A stretch of 64,000 bases of DNA from Nothophaeocryptopus gaeumannii (Eukaryota; Ascomycota; Dothideomycetes; Mycosphaerellales; Mycosphaerellaceae), in the NCBI GenBank assembly GCA_031771865.1, contig JASISA010000022.1, positions 2,604,001-2,668,000 on the forward strand. Direction: 5' to 3'. Position numbers and translations under genes: made by a program. Under the pieces are notes generated by a model that searched no databases, was not told the origin of the DNA, and saw only the letters and a program-made list of their open reading frames with translations. This document shows, piece after piece, positions 19,947-31,248 of this stretch (position 1 is the stretch's first letter; each line of letters opens with the position of its first letter).

Positions 19947-21661
19947 ATGGCGGAGAAGAGTAAGACCGCGGACGCTTCCCTGGCAAGCGATATTGCAGGC
20001 GACTCGCTGAGGAATCCTACCGAGACATCAAAAGCCGCCGATGACTTAGCGAACGGAGCACCCGGCGAGGACGACGAAGAGGGAGAGGAGGAGGAAGGAG
20101 AAGAGGAGACAGTAGCAGGCGCGAATCCGGCTAAAAAGAAGAAGAAGAAGTCTAAGAAGAAGAAGAAGCCTGCGAGCGAGGAAAGCGCTGTTTCTACAAA
20201 CGCGATACCACAGAACAAGATCGTCAACGCCCAAGACCTACCGCAATTACTACAACAACTCGCCATGCAGGGCCAAGGCGGCAAGAAGGAGGGCAAGGCG
20301 CCAGAGGACTACAAGTTCTGGAACACACAACCCGTGCCCAAGTTCAAAGAGCCAAACTTGCTGCAAACGACGAGCGGCAAGGAGGGTGAGCTGCCAGAGG
20401 GGCCTATTTTGCCAGGCGAGGTCTGCAAAGCTAGCGTCAAGCCGGAGCCGGAGCCGCTGGTCCCTGGGTTTGAGTGGTGTTTGATCGACTTGGAGCATAA
20501 GGAGGAGCTGCAGGAGTTCTACGACCTGCTGTACAACCACTACGTTGAGGACACCGATGGCTCCTTCCGGTTCAACTATTCGACCGAGTTCCTCGCATGG
20601 GCATTGAAGCCACCAGGATGGAAAAAGGAATGGCATATTGGCGTTCGGACAAAGTCAACTGAGGATGGAAAGAAGGGCAAGCTGGTGGCCAGCATCTGTG
20701 GCATTCCAGTCACTCTCAAAGTCCGAGGCAAGATGGTCAACGCCAGCGAGATCAACTTCCTCGCCATTCATCGCAAGCTGCGCAACAAGCGTCTTGCGCC
20801 GGTACTTATTAAGGAGGTGACAAGACGATGCTACCAAAACGACATCTACCAGGCGCTGTACACGGCAGGAACGCTTCTTCCGACCCCAGTCAGCACATGT
20901 CGTTACTTTCATCGGTCACTGGATTGGGAGCACCTGTTTAAGACCGGCTTCAGCCATATGCCACCTGGCAGTTCCGAGTTGCGCCAGAAGTACAAGTACA
21001 AACTGGAGACCCACACCCAGATTAAGGGTCTGCGGTCGATGAAGTCTGCCGATATTCCGGCAGTGAGGGATCTGCTAGTACGGTACAGCGAGCGCTTTGC
21101 TCTGCGACAGGAGTTCACGGAGGAAGAGATCGCTCACTGGATGTGCTCGGACACCTCCAAGGGTGTCGTGTACAGCTATGTGGTGGAAGAAGAAGGCAGG
21201 ATCACCGACTTCATCTCCTACTACCTGCTAGAGGTGAGCAGCTATTGCCAATCGACTAAAGAATGTCTCGCTAACCATCCCAGTCCACCGTCCTCCGCTC
21301 GTCTAAGAAAGAGACCATCCGCGCCGCATACCTCTACTACTACGCCACCGAAGCTGCATTCTCCCCCAAAGACAAGCCGAAAGCGAAAGCCAAGGACATC
21401 GAAGCGGCGCTGAAGGACCGACTGCAGTTGCTTGTCCACGATGCTCTGATCCTCGCCAAGAAGGACGACTTCCACGTCTTCAACGCTCTGACTCTGCTCG
21501 ACAACCCGCTCTTCCTCAAGGAGCAGAAGTTCGAGCCTGGTGACGGCAAGCTGCACTACTACCTCTTCAACTGGCGCACCGAGACTCTGCCCGGTGGTGT
21601 CGATGCCAAATTCAATATCGATGCAAGTAAAACGGGCGGTGTTGGCGTGGTCATGTTGTAA
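19947..21661 (+). CDS. NMT1: Glycylpeptide N-tetradecanoyltransferase (N-myristoyltransferase)
   Basis: Two exons, 19947-21233 and 21284-21661 (intron 50 nt, GTGAGC..CCCAG), 554 residues. After an acidic then poly-Lys N-terminus ('KKKKKSKKKKKPASEE', ribosome-targeting type) come the conserved blocks 'YKFWNTQPVPKF', 'EDTDGSFRFNYS', 'WHIGVR', 'NFLAIHRKLRNKRLAPVLI' and 'TPVSTCRYFHRSLD'. The C-terminus ends 'GVGVVML'; the free C-terminal carboxylate is part of the catalytic site in this family. The enzyme moves myristate from myristoyl-CoA to the N-terminal Gly of proteins in the cytosol. ATG 19947 follows an upstream GTG-led open frame that is not needed. It converges on the GMC gene (139 nt between stops). 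A candidate substrate gene begins at 29444. Confidence 0.97.
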
Positions 21662-21800
21662 AAAGTCTTCCGAAGAGTCTGAACGGGGTGCCGAGCCATG
21701 TATATTCTACGCAGCACGAGATATCAAAAACTGACTAACAGGTCGGAAGGGCCAAGCCAACATCGACATAACTCCACCAATTCCCTTTTTCCCCCACGTT

Positions 21801-23666
21801 TTATTCACTTTTGAATCCCAAATCCTCCCGAATCAAATCCGCCCCCTTCTCAGCAACAGCATATACACAACTCTGTATGTTTCCTCTTGGCTCGATAGGG
21901 AATACACTCGCATCTACAACCCTCAGACCTTTGACTCCGTAGACGCGCAAGCGACTATCTACCACTCCTCCCAATTCTTTCGGCATCATGGCGCAGGTTC
22001 CGACAGGGTGGTATTGCGATGTCGCACTCGATCTCGCAAACTCTTTCGCCGCCTCAAGACTCAATCCGTCTTGTCCATCTGGCAAGCGTCGTCCATTCGC
22101 TTTGAGTAAACCCGACATTGGCGAAGTGTTGGCGATGACCTCCATCTGCCTAATATGTCTCGCCAAAATCTCGACGTCGAGTGGATGGGAGAGATAATTT
22201 GGTTCGATTTTTGGGTGGTCTTTGATATTGGGGGAGGATATGTGGATGGAGCCGCGGGAGAAGGGATGAGATAGTTGCGTCATGATGGAGACGTAGTTCT
22301 CTGGTTGGAGGATTGAGAATTTCTTGGATGTGAGGAGTTCTTGAGAGTTGAATTGGACGGGGATTATGAATGCCGTTGCGGAGGTCTCGGTGGGGGATTG
22401 GATTACGGAGCGGATGTAGGAGTATTGATTGGCTTGGGCGTTGAATTTCGGTGGCTCGGTGGTAGGGATGTGTTGGTCGAGCAGAGCGGTGAGAGTCTCG
22501 AGAGAGTTATCTTCGGGTGTGATGAAGTCGACTAAGGGCGTGTAGGCGAATGAGTATCCGCCTCCCATCGCCAGCGGTCCAGATTGCGATTCTTGGTATT
22601 GCGCCAATGCGGCTTGGATTATTGCGGAATCGCGGACCATATCAACTGTTGGGATGTCGTCTTTTACTTCGAAAGATGGACCGACCATGAGGTGATCTTG
22701 CAGATTCTCGCCGATGTCTGGATTGTCAACCACACTCTGGATTCCCAAATCTTCCAATCTCTTCTTGTCGCCTATTCCGCTGAGCTCGAGGAGTTGAGGA
22801 TCTACAATCGTGCCAGCACATAATACAACCTCTTTCCTCGCTTTTGCCTCGTACTTGCTTCCCTGATACTCAAAAACGGCCCCTTTCGCTACCACTGCGC
22901 CTTCTTCTTTCTCAAGGAGTATCCTCTCCACCAACGCCTCAGTAACGACATGCAGATTCTTCCTGCTCTTAACAGGCTCATAATACTCATTTCCCGCATG
23001 ACTCCTCACACCCTTCTCGGAATCCACACTCGCTGGAACCGTGAACCCTCCAACACCCTTCCCGCTAATCGGACTCCCTCTCTGTCCCAGATTCTTCCAC
23101 GTCTCCAACCAAGCTTCATAAATCGGATGCGGACCAGGCGGGTAGGATGCTTTAATCGGTCCGGAAGTCCCGACATGTTCGCGATCATTCCCTTCCACGT
23201 CCAGATAATCGATCCCCAGAGCTTTTGCCACGGAGGATAGAGGAGGTTGGTGGGTTTGAAAGCGCCGGAAATGTTTCGCCATGTTATCCCAATTCCATTC
23301 TGGATCGTTATTCATATCCGCCCAAGCATCCAGACTTGATTTCGAGGAATAGACCATGGCCATCAGATTAATCGCACTACTCCCACCGATGCATTTCCCT
23401 CGTGGTTGGCCGATCTTCCTGTCATTCAGGCCGGGAGAAGGTTCGCACATATATCCCCAGTCGCGGTCGGGGTCGTCGAAGAGGGTAGTGAACAAGCCAG
23501 GTGTACTGATTCTAGGATCTTGGTTTGCATCTTGTCCAGCCTCCAGCATCAAGATCTGTAAATTCAATGTTGGGTCTGAGAGGCGGTTCGCCAGGACACA
23601 TGCTGCTGTTCCACCACCGACAATGATCAAATCATACTGGTCCAGCTTGAGGGGTGAAGTCGACAT
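21801..23666 (-). CDS. GMC-family FAD oxidoreductase
   Basis: Intronless, 621 residues from ATG 23666. The ADP-binding loop is 'LIIVGGGTAACVLANRLSD' (about residues 13-31; the last Gly of the GxGxxG motif is Ala). Further motifs are 'EAGQD', the GMC signature region 'RGKCIGGSSAINLM', 'VVLCAGTIVDPQLLELSGIG' (second signature), and the C-terminal active site 'SQYHPVGTCAMMP' with a partner Asn in 'PRGNIQSCVYAVAEK'. Fungal GMC enzymes oxidise alcohols, sugars or choline-like substrates to aldehydes, using FAD. No signal peptide is evident, so an intracellular enzyme is likely. Substrate is not predictable. It is tail-to-tail with NMT1. Confidence 0.92.
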   Translation of the reverse strand: MSTSPLKLDQYDLIIVGGGTAACVLANRLSDPTLNLQILMLEAGQDANQDPRISTPGLFTTLFDDPDRDWGYMCEPSPGLNDRKIGQPRGKCIGGSSAINLMAMVYSSKSSLDAWADMNNDPEWNWDNMAKHFRRFQTHQPPLSSVAKALGIDYLDVEGNDREHVGTSGPIKASYPPGPHPIYEAWLETWKNLGQRGSPISGKGVGGFTVPASVDSEKGVRSHAGNEYYEPVKSRKNLHVVTEALVERILLEKEEGAVVAKGAVFEYQGSKYEAKARKEVVLCAGTIVDPQLLELSGIGDKKRLEDLGIQSVVDNPDIGENLQDHLMVGPSFEVKDDIPTVDMVRDSAIIQAALAQYQESQSGPLAMGGGYSFAYTPLVDFITPEDNSLETLTALLDQHIPTTEPPKFNAQANQYSYIRSVIQSPTETSATAFIIPVQFNSQELLTSKKFSILQPENYVSIMTQLSHPFSRGSIHISSPNIKDHPKIEPNYLSHPLDVEILARHIRQMEVIANTSPMSGLLKANGRRLPDGQDGLSLEAAKEFARSSATSQYHPVGTCAMMPKELGGVVDSRLRVYGVKGLRVVDASVFPIEPRGNIQSCVYAVAEKGADLIREDLGFKSE

Positions 23667-24554
23667 TTTGAATTCGTAGCGAGAAACGAGTGGGCAGAAG
23701 GTAGAGAAACACTTACGTATACGGGCTTTCTGAAGAATGAGGGCCAGCTGGGTAATAAAGCCACGGGGCTGAACTTTCTAGACCCCATCCACCATGATTG
23801 ATTCAGCAAAGCACTTACCCGCAGAGGATAGCTCTGGCGGGAGGGTCTGCTCAGCTGAAGTGGGAGGTGAAGTAATAGAGTTTGACCCAGCATATGACCA
23901 GGCTTGGCGGTGTGTTACATCAGCTCGTTTCCAAGTGTAAGTGTGCTGTGCTGTGTCCATCTCTGCCTGAGGTCAGCCCTCGGTGAAGTCAGTTCACTAT
24001 TCTATTGAAAGTACTTGCCCGTCATCCTCCTCGGTGAACACTAAGCCTTCAGTCTGCTTTCCAATGGAATTGGAACCCGACCGCGCCCATCAAGAGCCGT
24101 TAGTAGTCGACTTTCAGTTGTGGACTCGTCAACTGGATCTTTCTGGGTTATGCTTTGGAATTCATAGGGTATCATTAGCCTTCCAATCTAATAAGTCTCG
24201 CTCTGTACCGCAAGATCGATTGTGCGCTCCAGCATACTATGCATGTCGCCCAAGAAAAAAGTGTTGTCTTCCATCAATGCGCCATACGATATGCCTTGTC
24301 TTTCCGCTCTGTGTCTTGTCGATCGTATCTTAAGAATCATGCAGCATCATCACTTCACGTCGTTATCCTCCATCCTAGCTTTTGTCCGTCCCATCGGCCG
24401 TGACTCCGCTCGTCAACCCTGCTCTTTCACTGCTCTTGCACGCACAGCCTTCCTCTTTCTTCCCAAGTTGGTTTAGCTAAGGTGTCCCAGGGAGGCGACC
24501 GCGGGGGCCGTCTGAGGCGCGTCAGAAAGATGATCTGTGCTTGTGGTATGGTAT
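23667..24554. other. Intergenic, about 890 nt
   Basis: Contains the promoter of the GMC gene (a GTAAGTG donor-like site just upstream of its ATG may mark a 5'-UTR intron) and a pyrimidine-rich tract around 24350-24475 on the + strand. No gene or RNA was recognised. Confidence 0.45.
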
Positions 24555-25129
24555 CTACCCACTTTCATCCCTGATGAGGGCAACAATCATGGAGTAGAGG
24601 TAGAAGAAGAACATCAGCAAGTGGAATCCGAGCTTGATGAAGGACTCCTTTTTGTGCGTGTTCAATTTTCTGAAAATTTCGGTCGCGTCAAGGAGATGCT
24701 GGTTCTCGAAGATCCTGCACGTCAAACTATCAGTATACTCTTCTGTGTTGTGTGGCCTCGGTTGCTTGTATAGACTCACTTCTTTCCATTCCACGCAATT
24801 AGTGGCATGTTGAGGAGCAAAGGAATCCAGTATCCGTTGACGAGGAACAAGATGGTCAAGAATGCGTGTAGGCCGGCTTCAGGCACGATATACATGTTGA
24901 GACGGTTGCAGAGATCGATGGGGTTGATGTAGTCGCATTCGAGATCGGAGTACATGATGGTGAAGAAGACCTGGAGGAACAGATTGATGGCATTGAGAAG
25001 TACGGCGAGGAGAAACAACCTGTGGTGGAGGTCATATGGTCAGCTCGACGTGCTGTATGCCCAGCGCATGCATCTGCGCGGTGCGGTGTGTTTTGTGGGA
25101 GCTCGGACTTACCACGCCTCGCCCGACAT
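24555..25129 (-). CDS. ERV14: Cornichon-family ER export cargo receptor Erv14
   Basis: Three exons on the minus strand: 25129-25113 (only 17 nt), 25019-24780 and 24714-24555, 138 residues, the usual Erv14 length. Introns are 93 nt (GTAAGT..CCACAG) and 65 nt (GTGAGT..GTGCAG). The protein opens '[20 protein letters not shown]', then shows the cornichon signature '[21 protein letters not shown]' in part and three to four membrane helices, ending '[13 protein letters not shown]'. Erv14 packages transmembrane cargo into COPII vesicles at the endoplasmic reticulum. The 17-nt first exon is easily missed by automated annotation; the phase-2 junction (TG|G, Trp6) makes it secure. Confidence 0.96.
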
Positions 25130-25727
25130 CTTGTGTGTATAGCACTCACGCCGAGTGCTGTCGCAACTGATGATTTGCCAAGTGTACGCCGAAGGGTTGT
25201 TGGTGGATACACGCGCTCAGAAGCCTTTCGATATGTGTTTCGAGATCGCTGTGCTGTGCCTGGGGCGCAAGGTCTTCTTATCCGGGGATCTTGTTGAGGC
25301 TCTAGACGTAATTGGTGTCCCGACAAGGGGCCGCGATCTGCTTTAGCCGAGCAGAGAATAACAAACGCCCGCTTCGAAGTGATGTCTGTCGGATGTGAGT
25401 CGTGAGCTGGATGCCTGGTAGCTTCTGGGGTGGTAAGGAGGGCGAGAGATGATGTTGATGTCGCCTTGGAGCTCGTTTTGCAGCGGTATGAGCTCACTGG
25501 CCCTGGCCAAGACCTTCCTTGCCGATGGGGGTAGAAGTGGGGCAGCGAACGTGCGTGCTTGGCAGAAGTTGTGACGCTTCACGACACTTCACTTGTGATA
25601 CCTTAGTATACGACAAACATGACTTGAGGCATATGAAAATTGAAGAGATATCGTGTTGCAAAGCTGCACCTTACTGGCCCATGAAATGCACCAAATCCGC
25701 TCGGTTGAATGCTAGAACTTGCCTCTA
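25130..25727. other. Intergenic, about 600 nt
   Basis: 5' flank of ERV14 and 3' flank of MAP1. Short frames only; nothing recognised. Confidence 0.5.
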
Positions 25728-27169
25728 TCAAGCATGGCCATTGGTCTTCGCCTCGCCATTTACTTCAGGCTTGGAGCCATCTGCCAGATATCCCTCCGGC
25801 ATGTGTACCTTGCCACCTGGCGAGTCCTCCAGCCGCGCAGTGAGAATCTCCACGCCTGTTTCTGTTACAAGCAACGTATGCTCAAACTGCGCCGTTCGCC
25901 CTCCATCCACGGTCACGGAAGTCCAGTCATCAGGCCACGTCCTGTCTCTGTAGCTGCCCAGTGTAATCATGGGCTCGATGGTGAAGCACATTCCCGGTTT
26001 TGCTTCTCCAATCGCCTTGTTCTTTGCGTAGTGGGGTACGTTTGGCGCGCAGTGGAAGAGTTGGTTGATGCCATGCCCGCAGTACGTCTTGACAACTTGA
26101 CAGTTTCGGGTTTTGGCCACTTTCTCGATCGTGTTGCCGTAGTCTCTGAAAAGCGCGCCAGGCTTCACCAGCTTGATAGCCTCGTCCAGCGAGTCTCTTG
26201 ACGCCTCCACCACCCGCACATTGTCCGGGTTTCGTGCTGCAGAGTCGCCAATGTAGTAAGTCTCGTTCAAGTCGCCATGGAGGCCGCCGTGGTACAGAGT
26301 AACATCAATGTTGAGGATATCACCATCTTGCAGAGGTCTGTGGTCCGGAATGCCGTGACAGATAACTTCGTTCGGACTTGTGCAGACCGATTTCGGGAAA
26401 TGGCAGTAGTTTAGCGGAGATGGGTAGGACTTTGATGGCTGTTAGCGCGGATTTCCCGAAGCCGAAGAAGACATCTTACATCTCGCTCAACACATGCTTC
26501 GTGCACGATGCGGTCGATTTCGTCTGTTGTTGCTCCAGGCTTCGCCGCACGAGCTGCGATGTCGAGTACTTCTCGCGCTAACCGGCACACCTTTCGCATG
26601 CCATCTTGCTCTTTCTTTGTGAGAACTTTGATCTTGTTGCGTCCGACGAAAAGCTGCCCCGAATCAGTATCTAGCTGCCTCTCGAAGCCAACGACACATC
26701 TTACCTGCTCACTCTTCGGTATGCCATTATGCGCATAGTCTGGGTGCGGTATTCTTTCCGGTATCGTTCGCTTCGGGGAGAGGGGGTATACAGGTCGAAG
26801 GCTGCCGGTGAAGGGATATGAAGGGAATGGGTTGAAGTGTCCATCTGCGTCTGGTAAGGAGACGACCTTGGGTGGAATGACATTGGAAAGCATACTGTTT
26901 TGTGACTTGTGTTGCTTCTTGTGCTCAGCCTGTAGAGCATTAGCTACCACTTCCTTTCCGACTGCTGCGCCTGCTTGTAGCGGCTACAAGAGCGTACACC
27001 ACTGACCTACCCAGTTCCTTTTGAAGCAATCTTGACTGCAGAAGAACAAGTTCTTGCCCAGCTTCTGACATGTCGGGCATTGTAATGTGCCCGCGTCTTT
27101 GTCGCAGTCCGCACTCTCGCACTTGCTCGTCTTCGCGACCGTCGCCTCTTTGGCAGGAGCTTGGTCCAT
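25728..27169 (-). CDS. MAP1: Methionine aminopeptidase type 1
   Basis: Four exons: 27169-27011, 26929-26705, 26653-26480 and 26429-25728, 419 residues. The N-terminal zf-C6H2 finger reads '[31 protein letters not shown]' with the His pair at the start of exon 2 ('AEHKKQH'); it docks the enzyme on ribosomes. The catalytic core shows '[20 protein letters not shown]', 'CHGIPD', the two metal Asp ('[18 protein letters not shown]'), 'YCGHGI', 'FTIEPM' and 'QFEHTLLV'. It removes initiator Met in the cytosol. Acceptor 3 is ambiguous: CAG at 26439 would add three residues, while AAG at 26430 gives the family-typical length and a 50-nt intron, so it was chosen. Intron 2 (51 nt) is stop-free in frame. 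Divergent from KMO. Confidence 0.96.
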
Positions 27170-27641
27170 CTTCGATACTCAGCCTACTGCGTACTCGGCA
27201 GCTAGAAGAGTTGTTCGCATTCGATGGTCTGCTTAAGTAGGTCGTTGTGGTCGAGGACAGGGCGCGGCTCGGTTACGACTTGGGGTGTGATCCTTTTCGC
27301 CTTCGTGTCTCGCATGCGTTTCTGCTTTGTATGGCGCACTGGTCGCAGGGGCGTGTGAGTCGATGTACTGTACAAGGCGCGAGCAATCAATTTCAAGATC
27401 GCGAGGCTACCACAGCCACTCATCAGCAGCCACACTGTGGCGCCCGGTCCAACGGCAGCAAACCCTATTTATTTCTGTCCGTCATGCGCGCGAAACGAAC
27501 GAAGAAGTTTGTCTCGAACTGTTCCCGAAGTCGCTTTGGTGACGCCTTCCATTTTCTTCCGTATATTACGACGTGCATACTACGACCAGGAAATGACAAC
27601 TGCAACTAAGCTACGACTCTCAGAAGGAACATCAGCCGGCC
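27170..27641. promoter_or_regulatory. Shared divergent promoter region, MAP1 / kynurenine monooxygenase
   Basis: 472 nt between the two ATGs, read outward on both strands. No protein-coding frame was recognised. No TATA box or known regulator site could be assigned with confidence. Confidence 0.5.
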
Positions 27642-29260
27642 ATGGGTGAAGAGCAAAACAACCTGAAATGCGTCGTGATTGGCGCCGGTCCTGTGGGTGC
27701 CTTGGCGGGTCTGTATGCTGCAAAGCGAGGCTGGGATGTTGAGGTCTATGATCTGAGGCCTGGTATGACTCTTTACTTGTTCGCCTGCAACCATCTTTCG
27801 ATGCAGGCGGTGTTTTGTGTAGCATCGGCTAACTGGGGAAAGATCTACGGGATGCATCAACTACCCCTCTCAACTTCACCAAGAGCATTAATCTGGCTCT
27901 CTCAGAGCGCGGGATTAATGCGTTACGACAGCTTGACTCTCCTGAGCTTCTGAATGGCATCGTGGCAGAGACCATTCCCATGTACGGACGCATGATTCAC
28001 GGCCAAGACTCTAAGGGAAACTTGACCGAGGCTTCCCAACTATACGATGTTCATGGACGTTACATCAATGCGGTCGATCGAGGAGATCTGAATACCCGCC
28101 TTCTGGACGAGCTGGAAAGCATGCCAAACGTCAAGCTTCGGTTTGGGCACAAAATTACTGGTGTTGACTTTCGCAGGCGACTCGCCTGGCTTGAGCAAAA
28201 GGGGACGTCTAGGAGACCAAGCGCCAATACTCGCTTCAGTGGACGACCTGGAAGGCCCGAGGAGATTGAGATAGATTTCGACTTGATCATCGGCGCCGAC
28301 GGTGCTCACAGCAGTGTTCGCTTCCACATGATGAAATTTGTTCGTCTGGACTTCAAGCAATCCTACATCGATACCTTATGGTGTGAGTTCCAGATTCCAC
28401 CCGCCGATGAGATTTCTAGCACAAGTCAATCCGCCAGAGATGGCTTCAGAACAAGCCCGAACCACCTGCACATCTGGCCGGGCTCCGACAAAATGTTCAT
28501 CGCCATACCCAGCGTTGACAAGACTTTCACTTCGACTTTGTTCGCAACAGCCGCAGACTTCGAGGCGCTGGAGAGAGATCCGTCGAAAGTTGAACTTTTC
28601 TTCAACAAGCATTTCCCAGGAGCTGTTGACCTCATTGGGCCAGAGTCCATTCAGGAACAGTTCGAAGACAACCCGCACCTACCCCTCGTCAGCATCAAAT
28701 GCTCACCGCATATCTATGAGGATGCTGGTGTGATTGTGGGCGATGCAGCGCATGCGATGGTTCCATTCTATGGTCAGGGAATGAATGCTGGTCTCGAAGA
28801 CGTCCGAGTACTCTTTTCGCACCTGGACGCACAGCCCACTACATACGAGGGCCGCGCAAAAGCGCTGGAGTCATACAACGCCGAGCGCATTCGAGACGCC
28901 CATGCAATCAACGAACTTTCTCTCGCAAACTACTGGGACATGCGCGCCGGAGTCACATCGAAGCTTATCCAACTCCGCAAGCATATTGAGGAGTTCCTCT
29001 CCGACACGTTGCCAAGCACTGGATTCGCCACGCAGTATAGTAGGGTCAGCTTTAGCAACCAGCGGTACTCTGAGGTGATCAAAGTTGTGGCGCGACAGAA
29101 GCAGGTCCTGCTCGAAGGCATGGCTGTCAGCGCCCTGCTTCCCGTGGTGGGGTGGGCAGCGTGGCTCGCATGGCGTTGGCAGCGGCGAAGCAACGTTGAT
29201 GTTGTGGGCTCCTTGAGCTTTATTGGCGAGAAGGTTGGTCAGGCTTTCAGCAAGAGGTGA
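27642..29260 (+). CDS. BNA4: Kynurenine 3-monooxygenase
   Basis: Two exons, 27642-27762 and 27843-29260, 512 residues. The 80-nt intron (GTATGA..GGAAAG, branch GCTAAC) is required: exon 1 ends in 'VEVYDLRP' and exon 2 continues '[24 protein letters not shown]', the KMO-specific segment. FAD motifs are '[20 protein letters not shown]' (residues 11-30), '[13 protein letters not shown]' (DG motif) and '[24 protein letters not shown]' (GD motif, in part). A C-terminal hydrophobic helix ('[16 protein letters not shown]') flanked by Arg fits the mitochondrial outer-membrane anchor of this family. The enzyme hydroxylates L-kynurenine with NADPH and O2 in de novo NAD synthesis. The acceptor -3 base is A rather than C or T. 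Confidence 0.95.
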
Positions 29261-29443
29261 GCTGCTAAGCACGACCAAATTATTCGCAAGAAGTCTCCAC
29301 TCTTCCAACCTACCGGTGCACTTGATCTTCGTGGTCTTAATCTGTAAATCACGGTCCGCACTCGGCCGCAAAAAGCTCACTTCTTCACAGTCATCTGGCA
29401 GAGAGCTTCAGCGCTGCGCAACTGTCGCGCATACCTTATCGCC

Positions 29444-31248
29444 ATGGGAAATGAAGTGAGCAAGCAGCCCTTGCCAGTGGAACCGTCGCAGGCGAAGGAC
29501 GCGCCGAAAGAGGAGCCATACGCTGCTGAACAGCGCTCACGACGTCCATCTTGGTTCTCGCAGATCGTGAGACCGAGCAGCCAACTCTTTGTATGCAATA
29601 GCACTGCACGAGCAACCCGTTCATCGCCGTCCATCGCCGAGGAATCACTTGACACATGCCTACCTTGGGGGACCGACGCTAAGAACGCCGCCACCGACCC
29701 TCGCAACCCGTGGCCAAGCTGTAATACCTTCAAGACAGCAAAAGAGCGGAAGAGATTTATAAGTGAGTCGTCTCAAGCCTGAACGACAGCAGGTACTGAC
29801 TTGCACTGGCAGGATCATGCATGATCGTACTTTCGGAAAACGGCGTCCACGACATACGAGACCTCGAATTTGAACTCTTCTTCCCCAACATCGAACGAGA
29901 CGACGGGGTGCTCGTGTATCGCGCTAGCCTCGCCGCCCTCTCGCCGGATGGTTGCTCGACGCGACACAGCTTCACGACTCCTGAGACTCACCCTACTGAG
30001 CACCGGGCATTTATCCATCTCAGGCTTGACATTCAGGGACAGCTTGACAGGTACCTCGCATCCGACACGAGCCACGTATATCGCCGCGAGTCCACAGGGG
30101 CCGCCACTCAATCCTTAGGATCTGTTCGATCCCAGCAAATCGAGCAGGAAAGACGATCGAGACGCGCGAGAGACAACAATTTATTCGCCCGCACCCTCAG
30201 CAACGTGCAGACACTGCATGAACGCGGGAGATCCTCCGCAGCCGCCTCCAAGCCCGGTTCTCGCTCGGGAACGCCATATCACAATGCCAGAGCCTCTTCT
30301 TCGACGGCTGGTGCAACAGTAGGGGCGCCATTCTCTGTACATGGATATGGCAGCTATGGAGATGCACCGGTCAATCCAGATGACCCAAATTCGCGGCTTT
30401 TCGGGACTGCGGTCTTCCCTCAAGAACCTCGCCATGCCAAGTCTTGGGGTGATCTGCCCACCAGCATGCCCACGCTCCCCAGTTCATTCTCGCATTTGGA
30501 GACGGGGTCAGCCTTGAGGTCGGACTCCCCAGACCGAAAACTGTTCAATAAGGGTGGATTGCTCGATCTAGTACCGGACAATCGCAACGTCGACAGTGGC
30601 AGGAAGGAATCTGAGCTCACCGGCATGGCTCAATACATCGACAAGATGAAAGAGCACAGGACGCAAAGTTATCGACGCGCATCGCAGAATTCCAGCATCC
30701 CGCTGTACGCTCATCAGGTTTCGCACCACACAAGTGAGCATTTATGGCGGAATGTTCCTTTACTAAGGGACGAGGAGGGAAATGTGAAAGAACCCAATCC
30801 TTCGTTGCAGCAGAGTAAAGAGTCATCGCCGAGTCTTGCCCAGGCTGCTCCAAGTTGTTGTCAGGGACCATCAACGCAGGCGTCTTCGCAGCGGCACAGC
30901 CAGTCCTCATTGAATCTTGCCAAAGCCGCCGCACCTAGTAGCCAGGATGCACCAACGCAGGCGTCTTTGCAACGACAAAGTCAACAGGCTCCATCGAGAT
31001 ACAATAGGACCACCTCGTACAACCACCAGATTCCTGGCTTGGGTAATGTCACTCTGTCCTCGAACTTCGCCCCGTCTAGAGGACCGCTACCCCAATGGCC
31101 ACTACCGAGTGCGATCGAATTCGATGCTATGAGGACCGCGGCTGCACTGAGCACGAGACGCAGGGAGGTAGAGATGAATGAGGTTTTTGGCAAAGAGCAG
31201 TTGATGAATGGGGAGAGAGAGGAGCTGTTCCCGAAGAAGGAAAAGTGA
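29444..31248 (+). CDS. Serine-rich hypothetical protein with N-myristoylation motif
   Basis: Exons 29444-29762 and 29813-31248 (intron 50 nt, GTGAGT..TGGCAG) give 584 residues. The N-terminus 'MGNEVSKQPLP' fits the N-myristoylation pattern (Gly2, Ser6, Lys7). The region after the junction ('SCMIVLSENGVHDIRDLEFEL') looks folded; most of the rest is Ser/Gln/Arg-rich and probably disordered. Two imperfect repeats of about 27 residues occur near 30823-30980, each of the type 'SxxLAxAAxxxxQxxxTQAS.QRxSQ'. The C-terminus is charged ('LMNGEREELFPKKEK'). No family is recognised. A peripheral membrane or signalling role is inferred from the lipid motif only. It follows KMO on the same strand with 183 nt between. 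Confidence 0.75.

Noticed and set aside
19947..29762. NMT1 plus a myristoylated protein as a functional cluster
   Set aside because: NMT1 is a general housekeeping enzyme with many substrates, and five unrelated genes lie between; linkage alone is not evidence.
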